From SIG450 sp045658425 (GTDB lineage: Bacteria > Bacillota > Clostridia > UMGS1840 > HGM11507): a stretch of DNA of 64,000 nucleotides. Numbering within the stretch: the stretch's first letter is position 1; every line of letters begins with the position of its first letter. Both the position numbers and the translations under genes were made by a program. Below are positions 8,331 to 16,395 of the stretch, in pieces. Under the pieces are notes generated by a model. It was not told the DNA's origin and ran no database searches. It saw only the letters and a list, made by a program, of their open reading frames with translations. The stretch is taken from positions 1 through 64,000 of the forward strand of contig JAZOVB010000172.1 in NCBI GenBank assembly GCA_045658425.1, read 5' to 3'.

Positions 8331-9653
8331 TTAAGTATATTTAAGCCATACACCCTTTATGTACCTTATAATAAAAATCACTGCCCTGCATGTCCAGTCA
8401 CAAAACATTGCATACCAAACGCCTTTTATCCCCAGATTAAAATATAACCCGAAGACATAACTTAAACCAACCCTGAACACCCACATAGAACACACAGAAA
8501 CAATCATAGTAAATTTAACATCACTTGCAGCCCTGAATGAATTAGGAAGTGTAAACCCCGACGGCCATACAGTAGATACAGCAAGACAATGAAGAAGTAT
8601 CAGTTCACAAGCTAATTTCGAAGATTGGGAAGAAAGTCCATACAGACTTACTATCGGTTCTTTAAAAATCCACATAAAAACAGATATTACAGTAATAGCT
8701 GTATAAGCAATACCAAGTAGCTTAACAGCATACTTTTTAGCCTGTTCTTTTTCCCCGGCACCAACACATCGGCCTATAACAGTAATCATTGTAAGACCAA
8801 TTGCATTTCCCGGAACATACTGTAAAGTGGCTAAAGCATTTCCTACTGCATTTGCGGCAATTTGTATTGTTCCAAAAGTTGATATTAAGCTTTGTGTCAT
8901 AACCTTACCAAATTGAAACATACTGTTTTCAAGACCATTCGGTATACCGATTGAGCAAATTTTCTTTATAAGTATTATATCAGGTTTAAAAATATGTAAT
9001 TTTTCAACATAAACGGTATTCTTTTTATTGTGAACCAGTATAAGCATCATACTTGCGCCTATGAACCTTGCAATTAAAGTTGCAATCGCAGCACCGGCAG
9101 CCCCCATTTTAAAGACAAATATAAGTATAGCATTTCCACATACATTAAAAATATTCATAACAATAGATGCAAACATGGAAATTTTTGAATTACCCATTGC
9201 TCTGAAAATGGCAGCACCGCTATTATAAAGGCCTAAAAAAGGATAAGAAAGTGCAGTTATCAGCAAGTATATACGGGCATTAGCCATTACCTCCGGGGAT
9301 ATACTGCCAAAAACAAGCTTTAGAAGCGGTGTTTTAAATGTTACTACAATTACAGTAAGCGTAGAAGATACAAGAAATACAACCCATAAAAGTTGTTTAG
9401 CAGAGGCAGAAGCCCTTTTATAATCTTTTTTACCTATAAATTGAGATATAACAACTGCACCGCCACCTGCTAATGCAGAAAATAAATAAACCCAAAAAAG
9501 ATTAAGTGTATCAACAAGTGAAACCCCGGATACAGCCGCTTCACCGGCACTTGATACCATCATGGAATCGATAATACCTATGGATATAGCAAGTAATTGT
9601 TCTATCATAAGAGGTACTATTATCTTAGCAAGGTCTCTTCTTGTAAAAAGCAT
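8331..9653 (-). CDS. MATE-family multidrug/cation antiporter
   Basis: A 440-residue polytopic protein with about 12 hydrophobic helices in two pseudo-repeats, the usual size for NorM/MATE exporters that expel cationic compounds using Na+ or H+ gradients. Family signatures include RRDLAKIIVPLMIEQLLAIS at the N-terminus, GGGAVVISQFIGKKDYKRA near residue 62, and NALATLQYVPGNAIGLT in the second half. Substrate unknown. It sits between the VanW and RyR-domain genes with gaps of about 20 bp. Confidence 0.93.
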   Translation of the reverse strand: MLFTRRDLAKIIVPLMIEQLLAISIGIIDSMMVSSAGEAAVSGVSLVDTLNLFWVYLFSALAGGGAVVISQFIGKKDYKRASASAKQLLWVVFLVSSTLTVIVVTFKTPLLKLVFGSISPEVMANARIYLLITALSYPFLGLYNSGAAIFRAMGNSKISMFASIVMNIFNVCGNAILIFVFKMGAAGAAIATLIARFIGASMMLILVHNKKNTVYVEKLHIFKPDIILIKKICSIGIPNGLENSMFQFGKVMTQSLISTFGTIQIAANAVGNALATLQYVPGNAIGLTMITVIGRCVGAGEKEQAKKYAVKLLGIAYTAITVISVFMWIFKEPIVSLYGLSSQSSKLACELILLHCLAVSTVWPSGFTLPNSFRAASDVKFTMIVSVCSMWVFRVGLSYVFGLYFNLGIKGVWYAMFCDWTCRAVIFIIRYIKGVWLKYT

Positions 9654-9676
9654 TATTATTTCCTTTCCAACACTTA

Positions 9677-10480
9677 TTAAATATCAATATCATACATAAC
9701 TTTAGCGTAATTTTTGCGAATACATTCACTTAAAACATTTTTGCCGTCTTTTTTATTTTTAACCGTTCTTATTACTTCACCTGTTCGGTAAACATTATCT
9801 TCTCTTTTTATGAATTCTTCATTTTTTGTTTCAATTTCATAGGAAAGCTCACTTTCCTTACTACATCTTAATTGACCGTATAAATATCCGCTTTTAACAT
9901 ATACATTTATCTGATATATACTGTCTGAATTATTTTTAAAACGGTAATCCATATAATTATATGCAATTGAAGTACCTGTGCCGAAAGGCACTCTCCTGTC
10001 ACAATCAGGAAAAAGATCTAAATTGTCATGGTGATGATGTTCTGTAATTTCCAAAGAAGAATGTAAAACCATCCAATGGATAAGATTGGTAAGCTGACAC
10101 ATTCCGCCACCAGTCCCGGATAATACTTTGCCGTTAGAAATAATAAGTCCTTCTTTATATCCCTTTTTACGGGTACATTCTCCCACGAGATGCCAGAATG
10201 AAAAAACTTCACCGGGTTTGATTACAACTCCATCAATACAATGTACAGCTATCTCAAGATTTTTTTCTTTATTTTCCTGTAATTGCATATTAACATTCCC
10301 GAGCACTCGTTTCACAGGTGAAGAATGTTCATATAACAAATATGTCAAAGATGTATCACTTTTTGAAGTTGCAAAAATAGTGGTTGAAAAAAAGTCTTTC
10401 AACTTTCTTAAAAATATATTTTTATACCTGGACACAGTATATGTAAAAGGAGATATTTCACAAAACAACATTCTTTTCAT
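9677..10480 (-). CDS. VanW-family protein
   Basis: A 267-residue protein. The VanW domain shows in NLEIAVHCIDGVVIKPGEVF, SFWHLVGECTRKKGYKEG, and GTGGGMCQLTNLIHWMVLHS, followed by EHHHHDNLDLFPDCDRRVPF. VanW was named from vancomycin resistance clusters but its biochemical role is unknown, and no van genes are near. No signal peptide is evident. The ATG was preferred over a GTG 9 nt earlier because GAGTG lies at normal spacing from it; the site is weak either way. It is in the run with the cation diffusion facilitator and MATE genes. Confidence 0.9.
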   Translation of the reverse strand: MKRMLFCEISPFTYTVSRYKNIFLRKLKDFFSTTIFATSKSDTSLTYLLYEHSSPVKRVLGNVNMQLQENKEKNLEIAVHCIDGVVIKPGEVFSFWHLVGECTRKKGYKEGLIISNGKVLSGTGGGMCQLTNLIHWMVLHSSLEITEHHHHDNLDLFPDCDRRVPFGTGTSIAYNYMDYRFKNNSDSIYQINVYVKSGYLYGQLRCSKESELSYEIETKNEEFIKREDNVYRTGEVIRTVKNKKDGKNVLSECIRKNYAKVMYDIDI

Positions 10481-10506
10481 AAAGTTCACTCATAATTATC
10501 AGTTTT

Positions 10507-11403
10507 TTAATGATGATGGTGGTGATGATGGTGAGTTTTATCATCAGACCATTCAATGTGACAATGTTGCTCACCGCATTGTTCTTCAGGCCCTTCAAGC
10601 TCCAGGGTAACATGCCCGATACTGTGTTCTTTCATTTCTTCTCTTATCTTATTTTTAATTTGAACAGAGGGTTTATCAGTAACAACATGCATAGTTGCAT
10701 AATTACTATAACCATCCATACTCCATATATGAATATGATGAACGTCATTCACACCGTCTATTTCAAGAAGATGATGCTTAAGTTCTTCAATATCTATATT
10801 ATCGGGAATTTTTTCCAAAAATAAGTTTTCTGCTTGTTTTAAATTTTTAATAGCATTTATCAATATAAACAAAGCGACACCTATTGACATAACAGGGTCA
10901 ATATATGAAATATCTGTAAACCGCATAAACACTGCACCAATCAGTACAACAATCCATCCCATTACATCCTCAAGCATATGAAGATTAACAGCCTTCTGGT
11001 TAAGAGAATCCCCATCTTTGGTAACAACAGCAGCAATAAAATTAACCACTACCCCCACAACAGCAAATAAAATCATACCATTGTAGTCAATATCTACCGG
11101 ATTAAAAAGTCTTATAACTGCATTATAAATAACTGCAACTGAACCAAATACCAAAACTGCAGTTGTTATTAAGCTTCCCGCAACTGAAAAACGAGCATAT
11201 CCATAAGTGTATGTATCATCAGGTTGTTTTTTACTTTTTCTTTCCATAAAATATGAAATACCTATACTAAGTGCATCGCCTATATCATGAATAGCATCCG
11301 AAACAATAGCAACACTCCCTGTAAGTGTTCCTCCGATAAATTCAAAAAGGGAAAAAACTATATTTATAACAAAAGCAATAAGTATATTTTTTTCAGTTTT
11401 CAT
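10507..11403 (-). CDS. Cation diffusion facilitator (CzcD/ZitB type)
   Basis: A 298-residue zinc-type CDF exporter. The N-terminus FVINIVFSLFEFIGGTLTGS and SDAIHDIGDALSIGISY carry the transmembrane metal-site residues (D, H, D). Further helices follow to about residue 195, then the cytoplasmic domain with HHIHIWSMDGYSNYATMHVV and ELEGPEEQCGEQHCHIEW. Family members exchange cytoplasmic Zn2+, Co2+ or Cd2+ for protons. The protein ends in eight consecutive histidines, a natural metal-binding tail. It leads the run to VanW, MATE, RyR and clpP. Confidence 0.95.
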   Translation of the reverse strand: MKTEKNILIAFVINIVFSLFEFIGGTLTGSVAIVSDAIHDIGDALSIGISYFMERKSKKQPDDTYTYGYARFSVAGSLITTAVLVFGSVAVIYNAVIRLFNPVDIDYNGMILFAVVGVVVNFIAAVVTKDGDSLNQKAVNLHMLEDVMGWIVVLIGAVFMRFTDISYIDPVMSIGVALFILINAIKNLKQAENLFLEKIPDNIDIEELKHHLLEIDGVNDVHHIHIWSMDGYSNYATMHVVTDKPSVQIKNKIREEMKEHSIGHVTLELEGPEEQCGEQHCHIEWSDDKTHHHHHHHH

Positions 11404-11468
11404 TTAATTTTCCTCCCTAAATCCGGCGGCTACAATTTTATTACTGTCATAAATATATACATCTATGC

Positions 11469-11497
11469 AAAAAGGCTTGTTGAAACAAGCCTTTTTT
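11469..11497 (-). terminator. Rho-independent terminator after ssrA
   Basis: A GC-rich stem (AGGCTTGTT-type arm against CAAGCCTT) followed on the minus strand by a T run begins 2 nt after the CCA end of the tmRNA. Confidence 0.9.
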
Positions 11498-11498
11498 G

Positions 11499-11842
11499 TG
11501 GTGGAGATGAGGAGAGTCGAACTCCTGTCCGAAAGCTCATTCACACAGGCTTCTACGAGTGTATCTTGTGGTCATATACCTCACTGCAAAGTCCACAAGA
11601 AATCTTTTACAGCTCGGTTGCTTAATTGTTCATGGTAAGCTCAAAGCATTGCTTACTCACGTTCACCACTAATCGACGCCTTATCCTAAGCCGTGGTCCT
11701 CAAAGGTAAGACGACTGCCTTAATTAGGCAGCAACTAATTCGTTATTAGCTTTTATATTTAAAAAATTTAAGCTTTTTAAGTTATGCTCAAAACTACTCG
11801 CTACCCGTGCTTCAAAGCCCCCGTCGAAACCGATACATCCCC
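11499..11842 (-). ncRNA. ssrA: tmRNA (trans-translation RNA)
   Basis: On the minus strand the 5' end GGGGATGTATCGGTTTCGAC and the 3' end GGAGTTCGACTCTCC...CATCTCCACCA form a 7-bp acceptor stem with one G-U pair, an Ala-type T arm and an encoded CCA. The resume frame ends ANNELVAA followed by TAA, a normal Clostridia-like tag ending in VAA. Pseudoknot-rich sequence fills the rest of the 344 nt. tmRNA and SmpB rescue ribosomes stalled on broken mRNAs. It starts 2 nt after the smpB stop, so the two are probably cut from one transcript. Confidence 0.97.
11724..11750 (-). other. tmRNA tag-peptide reading frame
   Basis: GCT AAT AAC GAA TTA GTT GCT GCC TAA encodes the degradation tag ANNELVAA. The exact resume codon is inferred; the frame stays open further upstream, but that is coincidental within structured RNA. 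Confidence 0.8.
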
Positions 11843-11844
11843 AT

Positions 11845-12300
11845 TTAATTATTAAAACTTTTAAGCACTCTTTCCATATTTCTTTTTGCACTTTTTTCAG
11901 CAGCAGCGTCCCGCTTATCATATAACTTTTTACCTTTAGCAAGTGCAATTTTCATTTTAATCCACTTATCAGAAAGATATATTTCCAGTGGAACAATAGT
12001 AAGTCCTTCCTCTGTAAGCTTTCCCATAAGTTTGAATATTTCCTTTTTATGAAGAAGAAGCCTTCTGACTCTCAATGGATCACGGTTAAAAATATTACCA
12101 TTTTCATAAGGACTTATGTGCATACCAATTATAAAAGCTTCACCATTTTTAACATCAACATAGGAATCCTTAAGATTGACAGCACCTTTACGGACTGACT
12201 TAACCTCTGTTCCGACAAGCTCTATACCCGCTTCATATTCTTCTAATATAAAATATTCATGCCAAGCTTTTTTATTTTTCGAAATACTTTTAATTGCCAT
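11845..12300 (-). CDS. smpB: SsrA-binding protein SmpB
   Basis: A 151-residue protein, normal length. AWHEYFILEEYEAGIELVGT, EVKSVRKGAVNLKDSYVDV and HISPYENGNIFNRDPLRVRR are the SmpB core that binds the tRNA-like part of tmRNA; the C-terminal basic tail (KKLYDKRDAAAEKSAKR) enters the mRNA channel of the stalled ribosome. It lies between trx and ssrA, with 11 bp and 2 bp gaps. Confidence 0.98.
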   Translation of the reverse strand: MAIKSISKNKKAWHEYFILEEYEAGIELVGTEVKSVRKGAVNLKDSYVDVKNGEAFIIGMHISPYENGNIFNRDPLRVRRLLLHKKEIFKLMGKLTEEGLTIVPLEIYLSDKWIKMKIALAKGKKLYDKRDAAAEKSAKRNMERVLKSFNN

Positions 12301-12311
12301 TATTAACTCCG

Positions 12312-12638
12312 TTATATCAAGCCATCAATAAAATCTTCCATTTGTTCTAATGAAACAGCGCCATTAAGACGACCAAGAACCTTTTTATTCTTAATTATAT
12401 AAACTGTAGGAATTGTCATAATTTTAAATTGTGATGCCAGTTCAGGTTGCTCATCCACATTAACCTTTCCTACATTAAGCTTATCCTTATATGAAGATGA
12501 AATCTCATCAATCACAGGGCCAAGCATACGGCAAGGACCACACCATGAGGCCCAAAAATCCACTAACAACGGCATTTCACAATCTATATATTCATTGAAA
12601 TTATCTTTAGTAAGTGTAATAACATTCAAATCAGCCAT
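12312..12638 (-). CDS. trxA: Thioredoxin
   Basis: A 108-residue cytoplasmic thioredoxin with the active site WCGPC (Cys33 and Cys36), the conserved cis-Pro in MTIPTVYIIKNKK, and GKVNVDEQPELASQF. It reduces disulfides in partner proteins. The start was set at the ATG with AGGAGG 8 nt upstream; an earlier in-frame ATG lies before that site. It heads a trxA-smpB-ssrA transcript. Confidence 0.97.
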   Translation of the reverse strand: MADLNVITLTKDNFNEYIDCEMPLLVDFWASWCGPCRMLGPVIDEISSSYKDKLNVGKVNVDEQPELASQFKIMTIPTVYIIKNKKVLGRLNGAVSLEQMEDFIDGLI

Positions 12639-12669
12639 TTCAAAGCCTCCTATTTTCAATACTTTTTGT

Positions 12670-12697
12670 ATTATATCATATTTTTTTCAAAAATCAA
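12670..12697 (-). promoter_or_regulatory. SigmaA-like promoter of trxA-smpB-ssrA
   Basis: TTGATT, 16-nt spacer, TATAAT on the minus strand about 30 nt before the trxA start. Confidence 0.65.
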
Positions 12698-12769
12698 ATA
12701 AGTTTTTATATTTTTATATAATTTTAACATTTCTGTCATAATTGAATAAATTAAAATGAGGTGAATTAT

Positions 12770-13834
12770 ATGAATATAAAAAGTTTGCATTTCTTTCCCG
12801 GCGGAAATACTTCCGAAGGGTTTTTCAGTTATTATAATTATATTACACCAAAAGAAACTTTAGAAAAGATATATACTATAAAAGGCGGTCCCGGTGTTGG
12901 CAAATCAACATTTATGAAAGATATTGCTACATTCTTTGAAAGCCAAGGAGAAACTGTAGAATACTACCACTGCTCTTCTGACCCGAATTCTCTTGACGGA
13001 ATACTTCTTAAAAATAAAAAAGTGCTTTTTACAGACGGAACTTCCCCACACATTATTGACCCGGTATATCCCGGTGTTTTATACGAAATGATTAATCTGG
13101 CTGATTTTTTTGACAGTCAAAAATTATTAAATAACAAAAAAGAAATAATTAAACTTACAGATGAAATATCAGATATTTTCAAATATTCATACGGTTACTT
13201 AAAATCACTAAAAAACATAAAAAACAACTTGGAATTACAGTATGAAAATGCAGTTAAGAAAAATAATTTAAATACATTTTCAAAAATACTAATTAAGAAA
13301 ATTATTAAAAACAGACAAGGAAAAGAGTATAATGAGCAAAAATTGTTTATTTCCGCAATAACCCCTTATGGATTAAGAAGTTTTATTGACCAAAATATCA
13401 ATCTTGAAAATATTTTTGTTCTAAATACCAATCCGGGTGATGTTTCATATAAAATAACAGAAAAAGTGAAAGAAGCATTAAAAATTAATGACTTTAAAAT
13501 ACAAAGCTTTTATTGTCCCACATCCCCTGCTACCCATACTGAACACATTATCATTCCCGAACTAAAATGTGCTCTTGTAACCTCAAACAAATATCACCAG
13601 TGTTTTAAAGGTGAAATAATCGAAACAAATGAGCTATATGATTATAACAAAATTTGCCATGACAATATTAAATATGACTCCGAACTTTATGAAAGGCTTA
13701 TTGAACGAAGTATAAATATATTAAGCAAAGCTAAAGATGCACATGATAAATTAGAAAATTATTATATTTCCGCAATGGATTACAGTAAACTTAATAAATT
13801 CAAAAAAAATTTCATTTCATCAATTTTGATGTAA
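12770..13834 (+). CDS. Two-half P-loop ATPase-like protein with a degenerate second P-loop
   Basis: A 354-residue protein. The first half has a clear Walker A, IKGGPGVGKSTFMKDI (residues 39-47), then YYHCSSDPNSLDG. The second half restarts with FISAITPYGLRSFID and repeats the layout, but where a P-loop is expected it has FVLNTNPGDVSYKI (216-229), lacking the GKS/T; the HCSSDP-like block recurs as FYCPTSPATHTE. From memory this resembles a clostridial family of tandem P-loop proteins of unknown role. The ATG was chosen for GAGGTG 6 nt upstream instead of an earlier GTG. It stands alone on the plus strand and its 3' end overlaps the convergent hydrolase gene by 15 bp. Function unknown. Confidence 0.85.
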   Translation: MNIKSLHFFPGGNTSEGFFSYYNYITPKETLEKIYTIKGGPGVGKSTFMKDIATFFESQGETVEYYHCSSDPNSLDGILLKNKKVLFTDGTSPHIIDPVYPGVLYEMINLADFFDSQKLLNNKKEIIKLTDEISDIFKYSYGYLKSLKNIKNNLELQYENAVKKNNLNTFSKILIKKIIKNRQGKEYNEQKLFISAITPYGLRSFIDQNINLENIFVLNTNPGDVSYKITEKVKEALKINDFKIQSFYCPTSPATHTEHIIIPELKCALVTSNKYHQCFKGEIIETNELYDYNKICHDNIKYDSELYERLIERSINILSKAKDAHDKLENYYISAMDYSKLNKFKKNFISSILM

Positions 13835-14791
13835 AATGGTTTGTTTATTTATAAGCGGATAGCAGATGAGTTCTTCCCCCTCTATATTTTCATTATTTAA
13901 AGACACACATACAATTTGAGAATTTTTATATGTTGTATAGTATAAATCTCCCGAATTCAAATTCATACATGATGAATAAAGAGTTTTCTCTAATCCGCCG
14001 TTTTCAGTGATTACACATCCCTCATACTGATAAACTGATTTAAGCAAGTGAAAAAAACCAGTTATATTTTCCAAATCATTATTATATTTTACCATATTTT
14101 CAAGATTAAATACAGCCCTTACAAACCTTGAACGAGATGAAAAATCCCCGGGAAGTCCTATTCCACCCATACCATTACTTTCACATTTTAAACCATCCCA
14201 TTTTTCGCAAACAGGATTTTTGGCGGAAAGTCCGATATACTTATTCATTTCCTTAGACATAACGGAAAAAACAGGGTTATTTGTAAGGACATTAAATCTG
14301 TTTTCATATATATTTGCACCACTATCTGTAAATTCAAATACTATTGATTCCGATTTATCTGAAAAAATAAAATGAAGAGGAGTTAACGGATATTCCTCCG
14401 AAAAAGGAATGTTTAAGAGATTTATCTCCTTCAAAACAGGTTTTATTTCCTGAATTGTTTTATAATTTCTCAATATCCACAAAGGAAACTCATAAGGAGT
14501 AAGATTTATTTTTCCCTTTTTAAAGTTTTCATAAACGGCATTCCCCGGAAAATTAAGTCCGGCAAAAGCAAGACCGTATTCATTCATACCGTCAAACATC
14601 AAGGGATAATCATTTTTTTCAATACCAATGCCGATTATTGCATAATGGCAAGTATTCAAAGCTTCCTGTTTAAATTTAAAAATAAAATTCCGCGGAATAA
14701 TAATTACATTTTCACCAAATGAATATTCATAATCAAGATTTCTTCCAAAATAACTGTTTTTCAAGAAATTGTAGGAAACAGCTGTGCACAA
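13820..14791 (-). CDS. Choloylglycine hydrolase/penicillin V acylase family Ntn hydrolase
   Basis: A 323-residue Ntn hydrolase of the bile-salt hydrolase family. Family catalytic positions are visible: Cys2 (CTAVS), Arg/Asp in FGRNLDYEY, the Asn of NVLTNNP near 175, and Arg in SSRSRFVRAVF. I set the start at a TTG directly before the Cys codon: with Met removed this exposes the nucleophile, and GGGAG lies 9 nt upstream. A TTG 9 nt earlier would leave three residues in front of the Cys. Members hydrolyse conjugated bile salts, penicillin V or N-acyl homoserine lactones; the substrate is not decidable here. No signal peptide. Confidence 0.88.
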   Translation of the reverse strand: MCTAVSYNFLKNSYFGRNLDYEYSFGENVIIIPRNFIFKFKQEALNTCHYAIIGIGIEKNDYPLMFDGMNEYGLAFAGLNFPGNAVYENFKKGKINLTPYEFPLWILRNYKTIQEIKPVLKEINLLNIPFSEEYPLTPLHFIFSDKSESIVFEFTDSGANIYENRFNVLTNNPVFSVMSKEMNKYIGLSAKNPVCEKWDGLKCESNGMGGIGLPGDFSSRSRFVRAVFNLENMVKYNNDLENITGFFHLLKSVYQYEGCVITENGGLEKTLYSSCMNLNSGDLYYTTYKNSQIVCVSLNNENIEGEELICYPLINKQTILHQN

Positions 14792-14826
14792 CTTAATCAA
14801 CTCCCAAATTCATTATTCCCTTATAT

Positions 14827-14858
14827 AAAAAAAATACTCTGAAAATTCAGAGTATTTT
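14827..14858 (-). terminator. Terminator of the amino-acid ABC transporter operon
   Basis: A 13-bp stem (AAAATACTCTGAA/TTCAGAGTATTTT) with a 2-nt loop, followed by eight T residues on the minus strand, 4 nt after the ATPase gene. Confidence 0.9.
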
Positions 14859-14862
14859 AATT

Positions 14863-15606
14863 TTATAAAACTTTTTTTAAGAATGACTGCATTCTTTGAG
14901 TTTTAGGATTGTCGAATATAACATCGGGATCTCCTTCTTCAACAACCTGACCTTCATCAAAGAACACAACTCTTGATGCAACCTCTTTTGCAAACCCCAT
15001 TTCGTGAGTTACAACAATCATTGTCATACCCTCATTGGCAAGACTCTTCATAACATCTAAAACTTCCCCTACCATTTCAGGATCAAGTGCACTTGTGGGT
15101 TCATCAAAAAGCATTACATCGGGATTCATACACAAAGCTCTCACAATTGCAACTCTTTGCTTCTGACCTCCGGAAAGCTGAGACGGATACGCATTTGCCC
15201 TGTCAGCAAGACCAACCTTGTTCAGAAGCTCCATTGCTCTTTTTTCAGCTTCTTCCTTAGAAAGCTTAAGAAGTTTCATAGGTGCGGCAGTCATATTTTT
15301 AAGCACTGTCATATTGGCAAATAAATTAAAATGTTGGAAAACCATTCCCATTTTCTGTCTATGAACATTAATATTTGTTTTTGGATTTGTAATATCAGTT
15401 CCATCAAAAAATATATTGCCTGATGTAGGCTCCTCTAAAAGATTAAGAGAACGAAGGAATGTTGACTTACCTGAACCCGAAGGGCCTATGACAACAACAA
15501 CTTCACCTTTCTTTATCTCCATATTAATATTATCAATAGCCTTTATTTTTCCGCCATAATAATGCTTGCAAAGGTCAACAGTTTTTATAAGTACATTATC
15601 GTTCAT
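14863..15606 (-). CDS. Polar amino-acid ABC transporter ATPase
   Basis: A 247-residue GlnQ/HisP-type ATPase with Walker A GPSGSGKST, Q-loop FQHFNLFANMT, signature LSGGQKQRVAIVRAL, Walker B VMLFDEPTSALDPE and the switch His in VVTHEMGFAKEV. It powers uptake of a polar amino acid with the permease and binding lipoprotein encoded immediately upstream. Its start overlaps the permease gene by 11 nt. Substrate (Gln, Cys/cystine, Arg or others) cannot be fixed. Confidence 0.96.
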   Translation of the reverse strand: MNDNVLIKTVDLCKHYYGGKIKAIDNINMEIKKGEVVVVIGPSGSGKSTFLRSLNLLEEPTSGNIFFDGTDITNPKTNINVHRQKMGMVFQHFNLFANMTVLKNMTAAPMKLLKLSKEEAEKRAMELLNKVGLADRANAYPSQLSGGQKQRVAIVRALCMNPDVMLFDEPTSALDPEMVGEVLDVMKSLANEGMTMIVVTHEMGFAKEVASRVVFFDEGQVVEEGDPDVIFDNPKTQRMQSFLKKVL

Positions 15607-16324
15607 TTTGTCTTAGTCTCCTTTCAAGCTTTCCAACTACAAATGTTAAGAACATAACTATAAGTAAATATACCAAAGCTACAAGTAAAATAGGATTTAT
15701 CTGGTCATAAGTAGTATTTTTAATCTGATTTCCCGCTTTTGTAATATCAATAACCGCAACATATCCTGCAACAGAAGTTTCTTTTAAAAGAGCAATCATT
15801 TCATTGCCTATTGCCGGAAGAATATTCTTTATCGCCTGAGGAAGAATTACAAGCCACATTGTCTGCAATTTGGAAAAGCCTAAAGAACGACCTGCTTCCA
15901 TTTGTCCCACATCTATAGCCATTATTCCCGAACGGATAGTTTCTGCAACATAAGCACCTGAATTTATACCAAATGTCAAAGTTGCTACCCATAGGCCATC
16001 CTTAGCTGATGTAAAAATAATAAAGAAAGATATCAGCAGTTGAACAACAACAGGTATACCTCTTATAACGGTTATATAAATATTACAAATTTTATCAAAA
16101 AAACTAAGTACTTTATCGGAAAAAGTTTTTCCTCTCGCCCCTGCGGCAAAAACCTTTACCACCGCAACAACAGTACCAATCACAACACCTATAAGAAGAG
16201 CACCCAAAGTCATAATTAAAGTTGCAGTTAAACCTTCTACCAGAGTCATCCATCTGTCAGATACTATAAATGTATTATGCAGTGTTTCAAACCAATTCTG
16301 AAACCAATTTATTATAGAATTCAT
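15596..16324 (-). CDS. Polar amino-acid ABC transporter permease
   Basis: A 242-residue inner-membrane protein of the HisM/GlnP family with an N-terminal membrane helix (about 27-50) and the BPD-type core, including RGIPVVVQLLISFF and the EAA loop EAGRSLGFSKLQTMWLVILP that docks on the ATPase. A single permease suggests a homodimer. It is separated from the binding-protein gene by a stem-loop and overlaps the ATPase gene. Confidence 0.95.
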   Translation of the reverse strand: MNSIINWFQNWFETLHNTFIVSDRWMTLVEGLTATLIMTLGALLIGVVIGTVVAVVKVFAAGARGKTFSDKVLSFFDKICNIYITVIRGIPVVVQLLISFFIIFTSAKDGLWVATLTFGINSGAYVAETIRSGIMAIDVGQMEAGRSLGFSKLQTMWLVILPQAIKNILPAIGNEMIALLKETSVAGYVAVIDITKAGNQIKNTTYDQINPILLVALVYLLIVMFLTFVVGKLERRLRQNER

Positions 16325-16352
16325 AACAATAACCTTTCTTATTTTATGTGCA

Positions 16353-16382
16353 TAAAAAAGCGGCGTATATTTTACGCCGCTT
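16353..16382 (-). terminator. Intercistronic stem-loop, attenuator or mRNA stabiliser
   Basis: An 11-bp GC-rich stem (AAAGCGGCGTA/TACGCCGCTTT) followed by six T residues on the minus strand, between the binding-protein and permease genes. In such operons a partial terminator here lowers membrane-component expression relative to the abundant binding protein. Confidence 0.8.
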
Positions 16383-16395
16383 TAATTAAAATCAA

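Noticed and set aside
10128..10610. 160-codon plus-strand frame opposite the VanW and CDF genes
   Set aside because: It spans two well supported minus-strand genes including the His-tail codons, with no start site or family resemblance.
11724..11948. 74-codon minus-strand frame ending in ANNELVAA
   Set aside because: It runs through the tmRNA and the end of smpB. Only the tag part is translated, by trans-translation.
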